Positions 11,602 through 23,969 of a stretch of DNA of 64,000 nucleotides are shown here, piece after piece. The translations under genes and the position numbers were made by a program. Every line of letters starts with the position of its first letter. Position 1 is the first letter of the stretch. The stretch spans positions 11,322,058-11,386,057 of the forward strand of contig OX638135.1 of the NCBI GenBank assembly GCA_951804985.1, in the 5' to 3' direction. The notes beneath the pieces were generated by a model. That model searched no databases. It worked only from the letters and a program-made list of their open reading frames with translations, and was not told the DNA's origin. The stretch comes from Dryomyza anilis. Taxonomy: Eukaryota; Arthropoda; Insecta; Diptera; Dryomyzidae.

Positions 11602-12654
11602 CTGAAATGGTAATTTTATCCGTCAATGTTGTAAGTGTTACTCACTTTTAAAACCATAAAAATTAGTACATTCGCCAGTTCATTCACCAAATTGCGTTCG
11701 CTTCGCCGAGTACATTCGCTTCGACAATCATAATAGGCCCCTAAATTACGAAAAAAATATATTTAATAAGCATTGTGGAATCAAATTTGAGGAATACAAA
11801 TTTGTGTCCTCACATTACCTCAAAAAAATCATGGAATTCGGAATATGAGAGTTAGGGTGATTCAAAAATGGATCGAATTTTTATTTTCCCACGAAATCGC
11901 TCACCATACGATCAGAAAAGTTGAAAAAGACACACACGTGCCTTTTTTTCCAAAATCGATTGATGTTTAGAGGTTGCGCACTTGGATTTTCTGCTTTTGG
12001 CGATCTGAAAAACGTAAGCTTACTTCATGGGAAAAGTTGAATATCTCCCAAAGTTTAAAGTGTAAATTCACAAAATTTTTGGAAAAGTGATCTAATATAA
12101 TGTAGTTTCTAAAACTGTTGATAAAATTTTTTAACATCGACTTTTTAATACACAAACTAATTTTAAATTCATGAATTAGTTACAGTTAATAAAAAAATTC
12201 CGCTAATCAGTTTGTATCCGCTACACCCAATAATTGTTTCTTAGATATCCAATGTATCTAATAAATATAATTTAACCGCTGGCCCAGGCAATATATAGCG
12301 GTAAATATGGTCATCATTCAGAAATTCGTATATAACGCAAGTTATCAGAGATTGATTTATTTATACCTTTAGTATTTGGAGAAAAATGTCTTAAATTTTA
12401 TATATCAAGCAAAGAAAACTTCTGAAAATTTTCACAGTTGTACCGAACTTATAGGTGATTATATTGTCAAAAAATGTATTATTTTTATAAATTTTAACTT
12501 TAAATATAATTACTCAACAGAACAAATATAAAATTCTATAATAGTGAAATGCTTTATTTTTTACGTATTTAACAAAAAAAAATTTATGGTAGGGAAACAA
12601 CCGAGTTGATTATCCAATATACAATAACACTACTCAACAAAACGAGAAATAAAA

Positions 12655-13487
12655 CGAGTTGGGAAAGTTAGGTCACATGGGTAAGTTCGGTCACATGGGG
12701 CGGATTTTTATAGTCGGTCGGGCCCGACTATGGAATACCCTACACCTTTGGTGGAGATATTAATGAGGAATATTTAGTTGTATACCTTAATTTAAAATTT
12801 TTAATTATGCTGAACCTCAGAATATTATTCATATATCAGAAATTTACGTCTTATATCCCCATAAATTAAAAAATTTATATAAAAGTATAAACAACTAATA
12901 AAAAATTGAAAAATATAATTGGGCGGACCACGCCTATATTTAAAATTTTGAAAGGCTAATTTTTCATAGATTTGATTTTAATAATTTACGGATCAAATTT
13001 TTACTATGAAAACCCGGGATATAATGAAAAAAAAAAATGGGCGGATCACGCCCATTTTTGGACCACATATTTTTAGGTAAATTCTAACAATACCTTTTAA
13101 ATTTTATAACTATACCTTGAATACTTTTCGAAATATTAGTTTCGAAAGAGTTATATAAAAGTGACTTGTATGGGAGGTGGGCGTGTCCGTTGACCGATTT
13201 TGCTCATTTTCAAACTCAGTTCCTACTTTTGGCTAAAATATATTGAGACGAAATTTCATCGCATTCTGATCAGTATTTCTCAAGTTATTCTGTATTCGGA
13301 CAGCAAGACAGCAAGACAGCAAGACAGCAAGACGGACAGACAGACAGACAGACGGACATGGCTAAACGGACTCGGGTAGTGATGCTGATCAAGAATATAT
13401 ATACTTTTCCATACCGGACACGCCTCCTAAGGGGCGTTACAATATATGCACAAAGTTAATATACCCTGTACCTCATAGGTGTAGGCA
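12655..13487 (-). mobile_element. DINE-1-like repeat, family B, inserted in X2
   Basis: Minus-strand copy. The 3' side is at the left (CGAGTTGGGAAAGTTAGGTC) with the hairpin TATAGTCGG/CCGACTATG near 12708-12733. It has a CAAGACAG/GACAGACA microsatellite at 13305-13360 and a 5' subterminal repeat at the right that is slightly damaged (GTAGGCATA). X1 and X3 lack this insertion and show the surrounding sequence uninterrupted. Confidence 0.75.
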
Positions 13488-13658
13488 TATTTTAAAATGT
13501 TTACTACTACTACATATATAGAAAAAAAGTTTCTAATTTTAGTTTGGGCAATGCTCTTGATAACCATATATCGCTTTCTTATTTGTCATTCGATCCGAAA
13601 TTCCAAAAAAATCATCCAAAAGTAGTCTATAAAATAAAAAAAATCGAGTTTTTTTGTA

Positions 13659-14480
13659 CACTAAGAAAAAAAGATGTTTATGAAAGTCTTGCTGCAACTA
13701 TCCTTTTAAATTTACGCCTTGTAGCAAATATTCAAACATCCCATAACTTTCAATAAAGTTACAGCAAAACTATTAATATTTTTTAAATATGACGTATATT
13801 CAAATAGTTACGAGATGTTTACCACAACAGCAATGAAAATTGAGATATTTACAGCAAAACTTTTGAGGTATTTTGACATTTGACTACCATACAAAAGGAA
13901 AATGGTGTACTTTTTCCTTACTCTCGGTTTATCCACAACAATGAAGTAAATCAAAAAAAGTGCCAACTCAAATATTACATTTTGATGGTAAAAGTGAAAA
14001 TAAAATATCCTGTGATTTAAATTATCAACACGTGAATAAAAATATTTCTTTTCAGAGTTTACTTTGATGATAGCGTCGCCGGTCGGACTTGGTTCTTCTG
14101 CGAAGAAATCTCAAGTCGTTGTACAATTTTGCCTTCGAAGGATTTAAAAAGACGATGGCGATGTATACCAGGATGTACCATGTACCAGGATACTGTTTTA
14201 ATTCTAGAACAAATAAAAATACATTTGATTCATTTTCTTTCAATTCAATAAAAATTACTCCGCGAATTCTAATGGAGTACCTTTTCCAAATATTCATCAA
14301 CTAGCTTCCTATTTGTCAGATGTTTAATTGATGGTTGCTATAGATAATCGTAAATTCGAAAGATGGTTGCTAGCAATATTTATCGTATTTGACGGATGTT
14401 TGAGTGATGGTTGTCTCAAATACGATTTAAATAATTTGTAAATAACTTGATATTTAGGGCTGTGATATTTCTGGCACTTT
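13659..14480. mobile_element. CAC-ended TIR element nested in X2, right end deleted
   Basis: Starts CACTAAGAAAAAAAGATG right after TA (13657-13658), as in the intact counterpart at 29204-30002 in X3. The right inverted repeat and about 70 bp of X next to it are deleted. An 82-codon frame (14052-14300, minus) and a 71-codon frame on the other strand are shared with X3, but I do not recognise a protein. Confidence 0.7.
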
Positions 14481-16080
14481 TTATTGCAACATTTTATTGC
14501 AATTTTAATTTGACAAGACATCGAGTAAATGTAAATGTAACATTATACAATTTTTACATTAACGATACAGCATGTTGAATCAACCATATAATCCATGTTC
14601 AGTTAAAAAATGTTACTATTTATAATTAACATTATGAAAAATAATAATAATAATAATTAATTCATGTACCATGTTAACATCTAACAATATCAGCGTTACC
14701 AATAATCAAAAAATAATGTCAAACTTAAGATAGTAGTCGATTTTGACATAAATTTATATGGAAGATTTGTCAAAAAGAAGACTATTTGTTATAGCTGAAC
14801 ATTATTGTTTGATTATTGGTAGCGCTCTATGAATCTGTCTGAAACGAAAACAACATGAAATCCGTTTAATTTCTTTTTAAATTTATATATATTTTTTTTG
14901 ATATTTTTTTCCTGAGTGTAGTGGGTAAAACGGCTTAAAATTAGAAATTTTCATAAGTATGTTACGTAATAGGAAAAAATTGAGTATGCAGTCAAAATCA
15001 GCATACACGATTTATATTACATTGAAGTTTGGAGTATCTCCATACGAATATTTTTTCTTGTTTCTTGAGTAAAGTGTTATTGAATTAATAAATATTGAAT
15101 AATCGACTCTGATTTGGCTGTTTCCTAACCAAATGTAATAAAACATATTTTATTAAATCGGTAATAAATAAAATATTTCACTATCGTACAATTATATATA
15201 TGATCTGTTGAGTACATATTTTTAAATTAAAAATGTATGAACAAATTTCATTTTTAACTATATAATATAAAACTACGGTATACCTTCCAATACTATAGTT
15301 ATAAATAATTCAATCTCTGAAAACGAGCGTTTTATACGAATTTCTGAATGTAACTGATCTGTACCGCTACATTTTACCTAGGCCCGCGATTAAATTATAT
15401 TTATTAGATACATTGGATATCTAAGAAACAATTATTGGGTGTAGCGGATACAAACTGATTAGCGGAATTTTTTTATTAACTGAAATTAATTCATGAATTT
15501 ATAATTAGTTCCTGTATTAATAAATCGATGTTCAAAATTTTTAACAACAGTTTTGGAAACTGCATTATATTGGAGAACTTTTCCCAAAATTATGTGAATT
15601 TATTCCTTAAACTTTGGGAGGTATTCAACTTTTCCCATGAAGCCAAGTTACGTTTTTCAGATCGCCAAAAACAGAAAATCCAAGTGCGCGACCCTCTAAA
15701 CATCAATCGATTTTGGAAAAAAGGCACGTGTGTGTCTTTTTCAACTTTTATGATCCTATGGCGAGCGATCCCGATGACTTTATTTTATTTTAAATTTTTA
15801 TGTTTGCTTGCTCAGCAATAAAAATTAAATTTTAATTTTTACTTGAAAAAATCAAAAATAAAAATTAAAAATTAATTTTTATTTTTTTGCTCAAGAATAA
15901 CAATTATTTTTTGATTTATACTTTTTTCTCAAAAATAAAAATTAGGGTGCGGGGCGTTGTGTTTAATTTGTTGTGCAGCAAAAATAATGTTCTTGCGATG
16001 GAACGATAGACTATGAAACTAGTTTGGGTGATGTTAGTGGACAGTTTCGATGGCTCACGTGTGATGGTGGTCAGAATAAC

Positions 16081-16142
16081 TAATAATAGTTTGGCCGAGC
16101 TGTGTGTGTGATATTTGTACGCAAAGTGGTTAATGCCGTTAA
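16081..16142 (-). mobile_element. SINE 3' fragment (internally deleted)
   Basis: The complement matches the 3' part of the SINE at 42890-43211 ('ccactttg.gtacaaatat', 'cacagctcggcc', then 'aaactattatta'), with the segment between the two CTCGGCC-like words missing. It probably continues weakly to about 16200. Confidence 0.6.
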
Positions 16143-16231
16143 TTCATGGTTAATGGTTAATGCAGTTTAAATCCGAAAGGCGGGGTAAGAATATGTTAGT
16201 AATGTTTTACTCTTGTAGGTTAGCCAAGAGA

Positions 16232-16350
16232 TAGCGAAGTAATAATAATTTTTATTTTTGATGTTGATAGTCGCTGGGATCGAATCGGGGACTTTTCAGC
16301 TCATGGTTCAACGCAAAAACCAATCGATCCACCGACGCTACAGTATGACC
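16232..16350 (-). mobile_element. tRNA-derived SINE head
   Basis: On the minus strand a tRNA-like unit carries an A-box-like 'TGGATCGATTGG' and a B-box-like 'GATTCGATCCC' (16273-16286), and is followed by an ATT-rich tail (16232-16250). The spacing suits an RNA polymerase III internal promoter. It differs from the SINE head at 42890, so it is probably a second family or a decayed tRNA relic. Confidence 0.5.
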
Positions 16351-16361
16351 TACTACCAAAA

Positions 16362-16495
16362 CAGATTCACCCAAAAAAGTTCCAATGACGCACTCGGGTG
16401 CTTTTATAATCCCCTTGGAACAGATTCACCCAACAAAATTCCAATGACGCACTTCGGTGCTTTTGTAATCCCACTGGAACAGATTCACCCAAAAA
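16362..16495. repeat. 59-bp minisatellite, 2.3 copies
   Basis: Unit beginning CAGATTCACCC and containing 'ccaatgacgcact' recurs at 16362, 16421 and 16480 with a few differences. Its even spacing produces a spurious 80-codon frame. Confidence 0.85.
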
Positions 16496-16525
16496 TATAG
16501 AACAATGCACACCTGGATGTGTATA

Positions 16526-16600
16526 TACCCTTGCATATAATAATAATAGTTTGGCACTACAGTCCTATAAGAACGTACGCCGAGCTCTCTAACTACAATA
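16526..16600 (-). mobile_element. SINE 3' tail fragment
   Basis: The complement reads through 'gagagctcgg', 'gttcttataggactgtagtg' and 'ccaaactattattatta', identical in order to the last ~70 bp of the SINE at 42890-43211. The A/T-trinucleotide tail lies at the left end. Confidence 0.75.
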
Positions 16601-16793
16601 TCTTATAGATAAATCACCGATGAAAGTAATGAACTTGGCTACTCAGAAGCTCAAGGTTGGTCGAGTCTTGGTCGAAGACTAATTGACGAAGACTTGGCCG
16701 TCCAAGTTTGGCTAAGCATTGGCCACCTTGTCTGCACCCTAATTTTTAGTAAAAAAAAGTATAAATCAAAAATAATCGTTATTCTTGAGCAAA

Positions 16794-17546
16794 AAAAAAA
16801 TAATTTTTATTTTTGAATTTGAAAATAAAAATTGAAATTTGACTTTTATTTCTGAGCAAAATTTTAAAATTCAAAAATTAACGTTATTACTGAAAAAAAA
16901 ATTTTTGCTCAAAAATAATTTTTAATTTTGATTTTTTTGTATATTACTCGTAACTATTACAGTCCCTGATATCTAATTTAAAAATTTGAAAAAGATTAAT
17001 TAGGAAAAGAATTAAATCTAATTTAAAAATTAGAAAAAGATTAATTAGGAAAAGAAATAAATTAGTCACATGCAACCAATTGCAATCATTTAAACAGCGA
17101 AGTGCAAATGCACACTATAACAAAATGTCTAAGTGTTTGTGAGTTTAAAATGCTTTGCACTTAAAAAAATGTTGGTCGAAAGCTCATACAAAAGCTTTTT
17201 GTTTATCTTTTATCTCGCAACATTGAAATACTTATTTTGTGTGGTTTTTGTTGTGTTTTGTTTGTTATACCACTCTCAGCTTTCTCCAGGACCACGGCGG
17301 TGATGATATATGGTTCTTTTTTTAATTTTATTAAGATATTTTTTTTATTTTTTGTTTGTATTCCCACTCAGTAAAAACATTTTATTATTTATAAATCTTT
17401 AAAAATATAAAGTAGTTTTATAGTAGGTATTAACATTTATTAATATACGAAATAAATTTAAATTAAATAAATTAAATTAAATTTTATTCAAATTATGTTT
17501 CTTAGGTATACGTTTTAAAATTTACTAAATAGTTTGCAAATAAAAC
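16794..17546. other. AT-rich spacer with a 46-bp tandem duplication
   Basis: No gene. A 46-bp unit ('aaaaagattaattaggaaaa') is present twice at about 16973-17064. Bases 17268-17310 are slightly GC-richer but show no recognisable feature. Confidence 0.5.
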
Positions 17547-18239
17547 TAGTTGGGAAGGTTAGATCACATGGGAAATTTTAAAGTAGGTGTAATTATGATA
17601 GTTAGGATTATCAAAATTATAGTCGGTCAAAGCCGACTATAAATACCCTACACATATGTGTGGTTACCATTCAAAGTGATATATAGGTCACCAGGGTATA
17701 CGAATCCTGAAAATAACTACAAACATTCAATCGCTGAAAAATTTCCATTCATTTGATACCCATATTTACAAATGGGTAGGTGTACCGAATTTCGATTTTT
17801 TTTTCAATGAACCACAGGTCTTTTCGACGAAAAACATTATTATCACGTACTTGAGCATGATGTCAATATATATTTGACCAAAAAAGTTTACCTAAGCACG
17901 TATACATAAAAATTGATCTTTATATGTACATTTTATATGAGATATTTGAACATAAGTGGTCGGATCATAGGTCACAATGAACCGATCTCGCTTAGTAATC
18001 AAAGTTATAAGTTTCATTTATCTAGCTCTTCAATTTTAAAAGTAGTAGGGATTTCAACAGACAGACAGACAGACAGACGGACAGACAGACGGACAGACAG
18101 ACGGACATCGCTAAATCGACTCAGGAGGTCATGCTGATCAAGAATATATATACTTTTCCATACCGGAGATGCTTCCTTCTGGGTGTTACAAACGGCGTAC
18201 CAAACTGAATATACCCTTTCACTCTTAGTGTAGGGTATA
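17547..18239 (-). mobile_element. DINE-1-like repeat, family A, near complete
   Basis: Reads AGTTGGGAAGGTTAGATCAC at its 3' side, hairpin TATAGTCGG...CCGACTATA near 17619-17643, the ACACATATGTGT palindrome, a GACA/GACG microsatellite (18057-18107) and the 5' subterminal repeat ending GGGTATA. Frames of up to 75 codons across the microsatellite recur in many copies and are not genes. Confidence 0.75.
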
Positions 18240-19050
18240 AAAATATAAGCGTGCGGAGTAAATATTGAATATTACAGTCGAGCTCCACCTCCAATAAACT
18301 TTGCAATTCAATTCAACTTTGCAATAGTTTTCAAGATAATTACGGAATAATATTTTTTCAGCATGTTATATTTTTACCGCAGAATAATCTGACTTAACTG
18401 AAATATCTTAAATACATAGATATTTCAGTTAAGCCAGATTTCTGTCATGGATATTGGATAAATGATGTAGATTAACATTATCTGTCTCCTTGCTTTGAAG
18501 GGATGTAATAGAACAAAAGGGGTGTGCCGCCTGTCATCTAACCAAAACTTTTAAAATCGTCGTTGCGCCTAAAAAATTGTTATATATTTTTATACAACTT
18601 TTCGCAAATGTTAAAATTTTGTAATTTTCATTATGTAATCTTTGAGTATTTTGTGAACATTTTTATTTAAATCGCAATCTATTGCAATCAAAATTGTAAA
18701 AAACGTAATATCTTAACTTTTTAATACGAACAATTTGTCGAATTAATGTATTTATTCCAACTCGGATAAATTCGAAAATATTTAAAAACATATAGAAATA
18801 GACATTTATTATTATATAAAATGGCCATTATACAAAAAAAAGTCTAAGTTAGAAATATTGGACAATATCACCAAATTTTCAAAAAGAAAAAAAATGAACA
18901 ATTTAAATCCGATTCGGACAAATTCGAAAAATAATTGGAAGCAATCGCAATTTTCTTAAAGCAGATTGTAATTATTTAATAACTTACATGTATTCTTAGA
19001 TAGCATAAAATTACCAAATAAATATCACCCGCGTCGGAAATATTGGAAAA
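18240..19050. other. AT-rich spacer with a 23-bp-stem hairpin
   Basis: No gene. At 18389-18443 a near-perfect stem (CTTAACTGAAATATCT and its complement, one mismatch in about 23 bp) encloses a loop of about 9 bases. The rest is unassigned AT-rich sequence. Confidence 0.5.
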
Positions 19051-19531
19051 CGAGTTGGGAAAGTTAGGTCACATGGGTAAGTTCGGTCACATGGGACGAA
19101 CTTTTATAGTCGGTCGGGCCCGACTATGGAATACCTTACACTCTTGTAGAATATATTAGTGGTATAAATTGGTGGAATAATTTTTAATAATTTACGACTA
19201 AAATTTGCACTACAAAAAATCGGTAAATAATGAAAAAAAAAATAATAGAGTTATTTAAAACTGACTTGTATGGGATGTGGGCGTGTCTGTTGACCGATAT
19301 GGCTCATTTTCAAACTCAGAACCAATTTTTGCCTAAAACATATTCAAACAAAATTTCATCGCACCCTGACCTGTATTTCTCAAGTTATCTTGTAGTCCTA
19401 CAGACAGACGGATATGGCTAAACGTACTCGGGTAGTGATGATGATCAAGAATATATATACTTTTCCATACCGGATACGCCTCCTAAGGGGCACAAAGTTA
19501 ATATACCCTGTACCTCATAGGTGTAGGGTAT
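19051..19531 (-). mobile_element. DINE-1-like repeat, family B, internally deleted
   Basis: Has the family B 3' end (CGAGTTGGGAAAGTTAGGTC), hairpin TAGTCGG/CCGACTA near 19107-19130, a very short GACAGACG remnant of the microsatellite (19401-19411) and the 5' subterminal repeat (CCTCATAGGTGTAGGGTA). It is about 350 bp shorter than the copy at 12655. Confidence 0.75.
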
Positions 19532-20061
19532 AAATATCACAAGTTTTGTAATTTTTAAAAATTCTCAAATGAAAATATTTGAAAGCAGTCGGAAAATTTA
19601 CAAAATCAGTTAAAATCTTTTGGAAACTTACATATATTTTTATATAGCATAAAATTGTTAAATTATTATAATCTGAATCGAAAATATTAGAAATTGTAGA
19701 AACATTTGGAATATTAAGGTCATTTATCTTGAAATAGCATTATGAGAAAAGTTCTCTTCAATAATATAATGTTCCCAACACTACATTACCAACAAAATTT
19801 AGTTAATTCAGCAATTAAGTCGAACTCACAGACACTCTTAATTTCATAAAAAATGTTTTTACTAAGGTTTTTATTAAAATTATGGTAAGAGAAATATATT
19901 TTGTATTTGATGTATTATGTTGGGTATTATTTCATAATTGTTTTAGATGTTTTTCTTTTATTTTTGGTGTTTTCATTTTTATTTTAATATATATTGTAAA
20001 TCTTTCATAGGGATAATTTTTTTTGGAAAAACAAGTGGAAATATTTGGAAAAAAAACAAAA
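19532..20061. other. Featureless AT-rich spacer
   Basis: No coding or structural signal could be supported. Confidence 0.4.
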
Positions 20062-20671
20062 CGAGTTGGGAAAGTTAGACAACATGGGTAAGTTCGGTCA
20101 CATGGGGCGGACTTTTATAGTCGGTCGGGCCCGACTATGGAATACCCTACACTCTTGTTGGATATATTAGTGGTATAATTTGGTGGACAAATTTTTAATA
20201 ATTTACGACTAAAATTTCCACTACAAAAATCGGCAAAAAATTAATAAAATTTTAATGTGGGAGGATCACGTCCATTTTTGGAACATATATTTTTAGGCGA
20301 ATTTTAACAATATGTTTTAAATTTTATAAATATATATCTAATACTTTTCGAGTTATTGGTTCCCAAAAAGTTATATATAAGTGACTTGTATGGGAGGTGG
20401 GAGTGTCCGTTTACCGATTTGGTTCATTTACGAACTTTTTTGGTTAAAACATATTGAAACGAAATTTCATTCTGACAAGTATTTTTCAAGTTATTCTGTA
20501 TCCGGTCAGACAGCAAGACAGACGGACAGACAGGCGGACATGGCTAATCGGACTCGGGTAGTTATGCTGATCAAGAATATAAATACTTTTCCATACCGGA
20601 CACGCCTCCTAAGGGGCGTTACAATATCTGCACAAACTTAATATACTCTGTACCTAATAGGTGCAGGGTAT
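20062..20671 (-). mobile_element. DINE-1-like repeat, family B
   Basis: Same order as the other family B copies: 3' end ACGAGTTGGG, hairpin near 20117-20140, microsatellite (CAGACAGCAAGACAGACGG, about 20506-20540) and 5' subterminal repeat ending GTGCAGGGTATA. It resembles the copy at 19051 more than that at 12655. Confidence 0.75.
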
Positions 20672-21379
20672 AAATATTAACGAATCAATACTGTTTAGAA
20701 AATTGACTTGTAAAACTACGTTTGTGCGATAAATCAATTAATAAAATTTTTTGATTAATCAAATTTATGATTAATTGATTAATCAAGATTTTCGATTAAT
20801 CAGAAATGGATTAATTAATTAATCAGGATACTAATTAATGAGAATTGTGATTAATTTCGATTAATCATAATTTCTTATTAATTATTTTTTTTTTCGCAAA
20901 ATATTTAAAAATTACTTTACTATAAGGATCCTGAACATTTGAAAAACTTCCTTTTATTTTTTACAAATCAAGTCAAATTTTTCAATTTTATTTGAATTTT
21001 GTTTTTTAAAATATTTAATAAGATTTTATAAATAAATTTCTATTTACTTTCACATTTTTATTATTAACTCATGAACCATTAAGAGTACACCAATGAAATT
21101 TGGAAGATATGTTAAGAAGAAAATCTGCAAAAATATAAATTTATTTTTATTATTTAAAAAATATGGGTTTTTGAGATATACCTTCCCAAAATATATATCA
21201 TGTTATAATAGCCATTATCTTTTGGAAACAAAAATTAATTCATATGTCGTGTTAAAGGTATTGATGATCAACAATCGCGATTTTCTTGCAAGAGCAAGAT
21301 AAGAAATGCAAGAACAGGAGCAATTGGAAGACTAACACTTGAAGAAATGCAAGTGTTAGTCTTGCATGTTTTACTTTTA
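20672..21379. other. AT-rich spacer with ATTAATC-rich tract and dispersed repeat
   Basis: Bases 20728-20885 are rich in GATTAAT/ATTAATC words like the end of S1. Bases 21060-21260 resemble 26228-26415 in the same orientation ('aaaaatatgggtttttgaga'). A 12-bp-stem hairpin (GACTAACACTTG) lies at 21330-21362 amid GCAAGA-rich words that recur at 23300-23390 and 23975-24030. Confidence 0.5.
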
Positions 21380-21668
21380 TACGGGCCATTCCACACCAAA
21401 TCGACCAGCGGTTGGAACTCACCTTCTTCGATTTCAATGAAATTGGGAATTGATAAAGGATAAAGAATATTGAGACATGCACTAACCAATTTTTTTTGTA
21501 TTTTTTCCGACCACTACTTTTAGTTTATCATCGGAAAAAAATAAAAAAAAAATGGTTAGAGCATGTCTCGATACCCTTTATCAGTTGCCAAAATTTCATT
21601 AAAATCGAAAAGGAAAATTCTCAAATTTGACTTTTTTTTGGTCAATTTGGTGTGGAATGGCCCATACA
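21380..21668. mobile_element. MITE with arms of about 135 bp (ends GGGCCATTCCACACC)
   Basis: The left end GGGCCATTCCACACCAAAT (21383) and its complement at 21649-21666 start imperfect inverted arms that pair almost to the centre near 21530. No coding capacity. Possible TA flank; superfamily undecided. Confidence 0.75.
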
Positions 21669-21680
21669 TATTTTTGTTTT

Positions 21681-22380
21681 TATACCCTACACTAAGAGTG
21701 AAAGGGTATATTCAGTTTGGTACGCCGTTTGTAACACCCAGAAGGAAGCATCTCCGGTATGGAAAAGTATATATATTCTTGATCAGCATGACCTCCTGAG
21801 TCGATTTAGCGATGTCCGTCTGTCCGTCTGTCTGTCCGTCTGTCTGTTGAAATCCCTACTACTTTTAAAATTGAAAAGCTAGATAAATGAAACTTATAAC
21901 TTAGATTACTAATATACCTACGCTGTATGTGCGAAAATTGGAAAATTGGCGAGATCGGTCCATTGTGACCTATGATCCGACCACTTATGTTCAAATACCT
22001 CATATAAAATGTACATATAAAGATCAATTTTTATCTATACGTGCTTAGGAAAACTTTTTTGGTCAAATATATATTGATATCATGCTCAAATACATGATAA
22101 TAATGTTTTCCGGCGAAAAGACTTGTGGTTCACAAAAAAAAAAAATCGAAATTCGGTGTACCTACCCATTTGTAAATATGGGTATCAAATGAAAAAAAAT
22201 CTTCAGGGATGGAAAGTTTGTAGTTATTTTCAGGATTCGTATACCATGGTGACCTATATATCACTTTGAATGGTAACCACACATATGTGTAGGGTCTATA
22301 GGGACTATAATTTTGATAATTCTAACTATCATAATTACACCTACTTTAAAATTTCCCATGTGATCTAACCTTCCCAACTG
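21681..22380 (+). mobile_element. DINE-1-like repeat, family A, near complete
   Basis: 5' subterminal repeat TATACCCT...AGGGTATA at 21681-21711, a GTCC/GTCT microsatellite (21813-21847), the ACACATATGTGT palindrome, a damaged 3' hairpin near 22290-22310 and the family A 3' end ...ATCTAACCTTCCCAACT. It lies 12 bp from the MITE at 21380. Confidence 0.75.
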
Positions 22381-23390
22381 GTTTAATTGTAAAATCATAT
22401 AGTTTTTCATAAGTTAATTTCTATGTGCATAAAACAAAAATTATCAAACAAAAAAAAAATTAATATATTTTCACAGTGTACCTCATTTAGTTGATTTTGC
22501 TTTTTGAGTTTTATTTTTTCACACAACCGCTGATTCGTTTAACAGTGCAACAACAAGAAATGTGCGAATAAAGCAGCATCCAAACTTTGAGAGAATTTTT
22601 GGCGGGAATTTGTTTGTACCACAAAGAAAACTCATTGTTGTTGTCAACTGGATGGCTGTAGTAGATACATACATGTAGTGTGATGCCATGCGACTGTCTG
22701 TTTTCATGCGTCTATCTGTTGTCATGCGTCTGTCTGTTGTCATGCGTCTGTTTGTTGCCATGCGATGATACAGGATAGCAACGCAGAATTGTCGTTGAGA
22801 AAGTGTGTGTATATGCATCGTAATTCGTTATTGCTATATTCTCTTCTTTCTGTTAGTGTTTACTTTGTAGCGTTTGAGTTTGCGTTCGCAAAGATAAATG
22901 TTACCCTGCAAGATATTATTTGTGTTCTCTTCAAATACGGTACGTTTAGCATACGGATTTTTTAATCTCTGACGAAATCATAAATATGCCTATATAAACA
23001 TATATATATATTTATTATGTATATGTTCATTTTATTATGGCCTTGAGACTTTCAATTGTCTCGTCAACATCACTTGTTTTTATTAGTTAATTTTTATTAA
23101 AATATAATTCAAATTTTTATGTTATTGGTTTTTTTTTTTGTTAGTCAAATAATTTATTTTTGTTGAAGACATTGAAAATATGGAAAATAAGTAACCTGAA
23201 TACAATTAGTGTTCAAATTTTATTCGTTTTCATAATTAATATGCAGTTTAAGATATTTGTCTTCGATCTTTTACTTAAAATTTAATAAGTAAAATTTTGC
23301 AAGATTCTTGCAATCAAGATCAAGAAGGGTATTGCAAGAACATTACCAAAAACAAGATCATATGAAATATGCAAGAGAATGACTTAGGTC
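22381..23390. other. Unassigned sequence with an 18-bp minisatellite
   Basis: No recognisable gene. Bases 22500-22960 are less AT-rich than average and hold short frames on both strands without family resemblance. The minisatellite at 22687-22764 is listed separately. Confidence 0.45.
22687..22764. repeat. 18-bp minisatellite, 4.3 copies
   Basis: Unit CATGCGTCTGTCTGTTGT starts at 22687, 22705, 22723, 22741 and 22759 with single-base variants. Confidence 0.9.
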
Positions 23391-23969
23391 CGGTTTTACA
23401 GTGCTGGTTTAAACCTAGTGTAACAATTGTTTAATTAAACGTCTCATAAATTTAAACTTCGTTTAACTTTGATAGCTGTTTTACAGTGAAAGTTTAAAAT
23501 GAACTGAGCCAAGTCGGATAAATATGGCATGACTGGTAAATGTCAAAAAAAAATTATCGATTATTTCTCTCATTTGGAACAGCTGATAATTTTATGCAAA
23601 TATTTTGTAAATCAAGACATTGAAAATAGATTTTATATTAATAAAATAAATGAAATATACAAAAGATCGAGCAACTTCAGTACATGTGAAGATAGAAGTT
23701 TGATTTATACAAATTTGAAATACAAGAAAACAAACAGACAATGCGGGAATAAGAAACAGAGAGCGGGAAGGACAGTTCATTCTATTCTTTCATTCTTGAG
23801 AATAGTATCTGTCAAAAATATTATGATTATAAACGTAGTTTAAACGGCCAACGTATTACGTTTAAACTGATTTTAAACGACGATTTAAAGTCACAATAAA
23901 AATGAATTCTGAGATTAAACTACGTTTAACCCACAAATCTTGTTAAACTACCACTGTAAAACCGGCCAT
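23391..23969. mobile_element. MITE-like element (ends GGYCCGGTTTTACAGTG)
   Basis: The left end GGTCCGGTTTTACAGTG and the complement of CACTGTAAAACCGGCC at the right form the inverted ends, with several further TTTAAAC-type words inside arranged symmetrically. TTA lies outside both ends, offset by one base on the right, which would fit a 3-bp PIF/Harbinger-like duplication but is not certain. A 104-codon frame at 23529-23843 is unrecognised. Confidence 0.6.

Larger units (their letters stand above)
9387..11852. repeat. Segment S2, left-hand flank of element X
   Basis: Inverted counterpart of 30976-35040, which holds one extra DINE insertion. It ends with the target-duplication half ATGAGAGT (11845-11852) directly before X2. 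It contains a GC-richer island (10190-10770) and an inverted-repeat MITE (11434-11601). The last part has words such as 'cgttcgcttcgccgag' and 'ataataggcccctaaat' that recur near 48050-48110. Confidence 0.8.
11853..15788 (+). mobile_element. hAT-like foldback element X, copy 2, right end lost
   Basis: The left end TAGGGTGATTC is preceded by the 8-bp flank ATGAGAGT. The sequence parallels X1 and X3 but is enlarged by a family B DINE (12655-13487) and by a CAC-ended TIR element (13659-about 14480). About the last 15 bp of the right inverted repeat are missing; the copy passes into AT-rich sequence at about 15788. No transposase is encoded. Confidence 0.75.
15789..16793. mobile_element. AT-rich inverted-repeat element enclosing SINE fragments
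   Basis: Inverted repeats of about 60 bp (15886-15950 and 16734-16793), reading inward through GATTTATACTTTTTT to ATTAGGGTGC, bound a GC-richer interior. Further AT-rich, loosely palindromic sequence lies outside. The interior holds pieces of tRNA-derived SINEs and a 59-bp minisatellite, so this looks like a composite of older insertions. No transposase is seen. Confidence 0.6.

Noticed and set aside
14052..14300. 82-codon frame identical at 29401-29649 as a candidate conserved gene
   Set aside because: Identity is explained by recent duplication of the host element; the opposite strand is equally open and no domain is recognisable.
16258..16500. 80-codon frame at 16258-16500
   Set aside because: It is made of a SINE head read backwards plus a 59-bp minisatellite.
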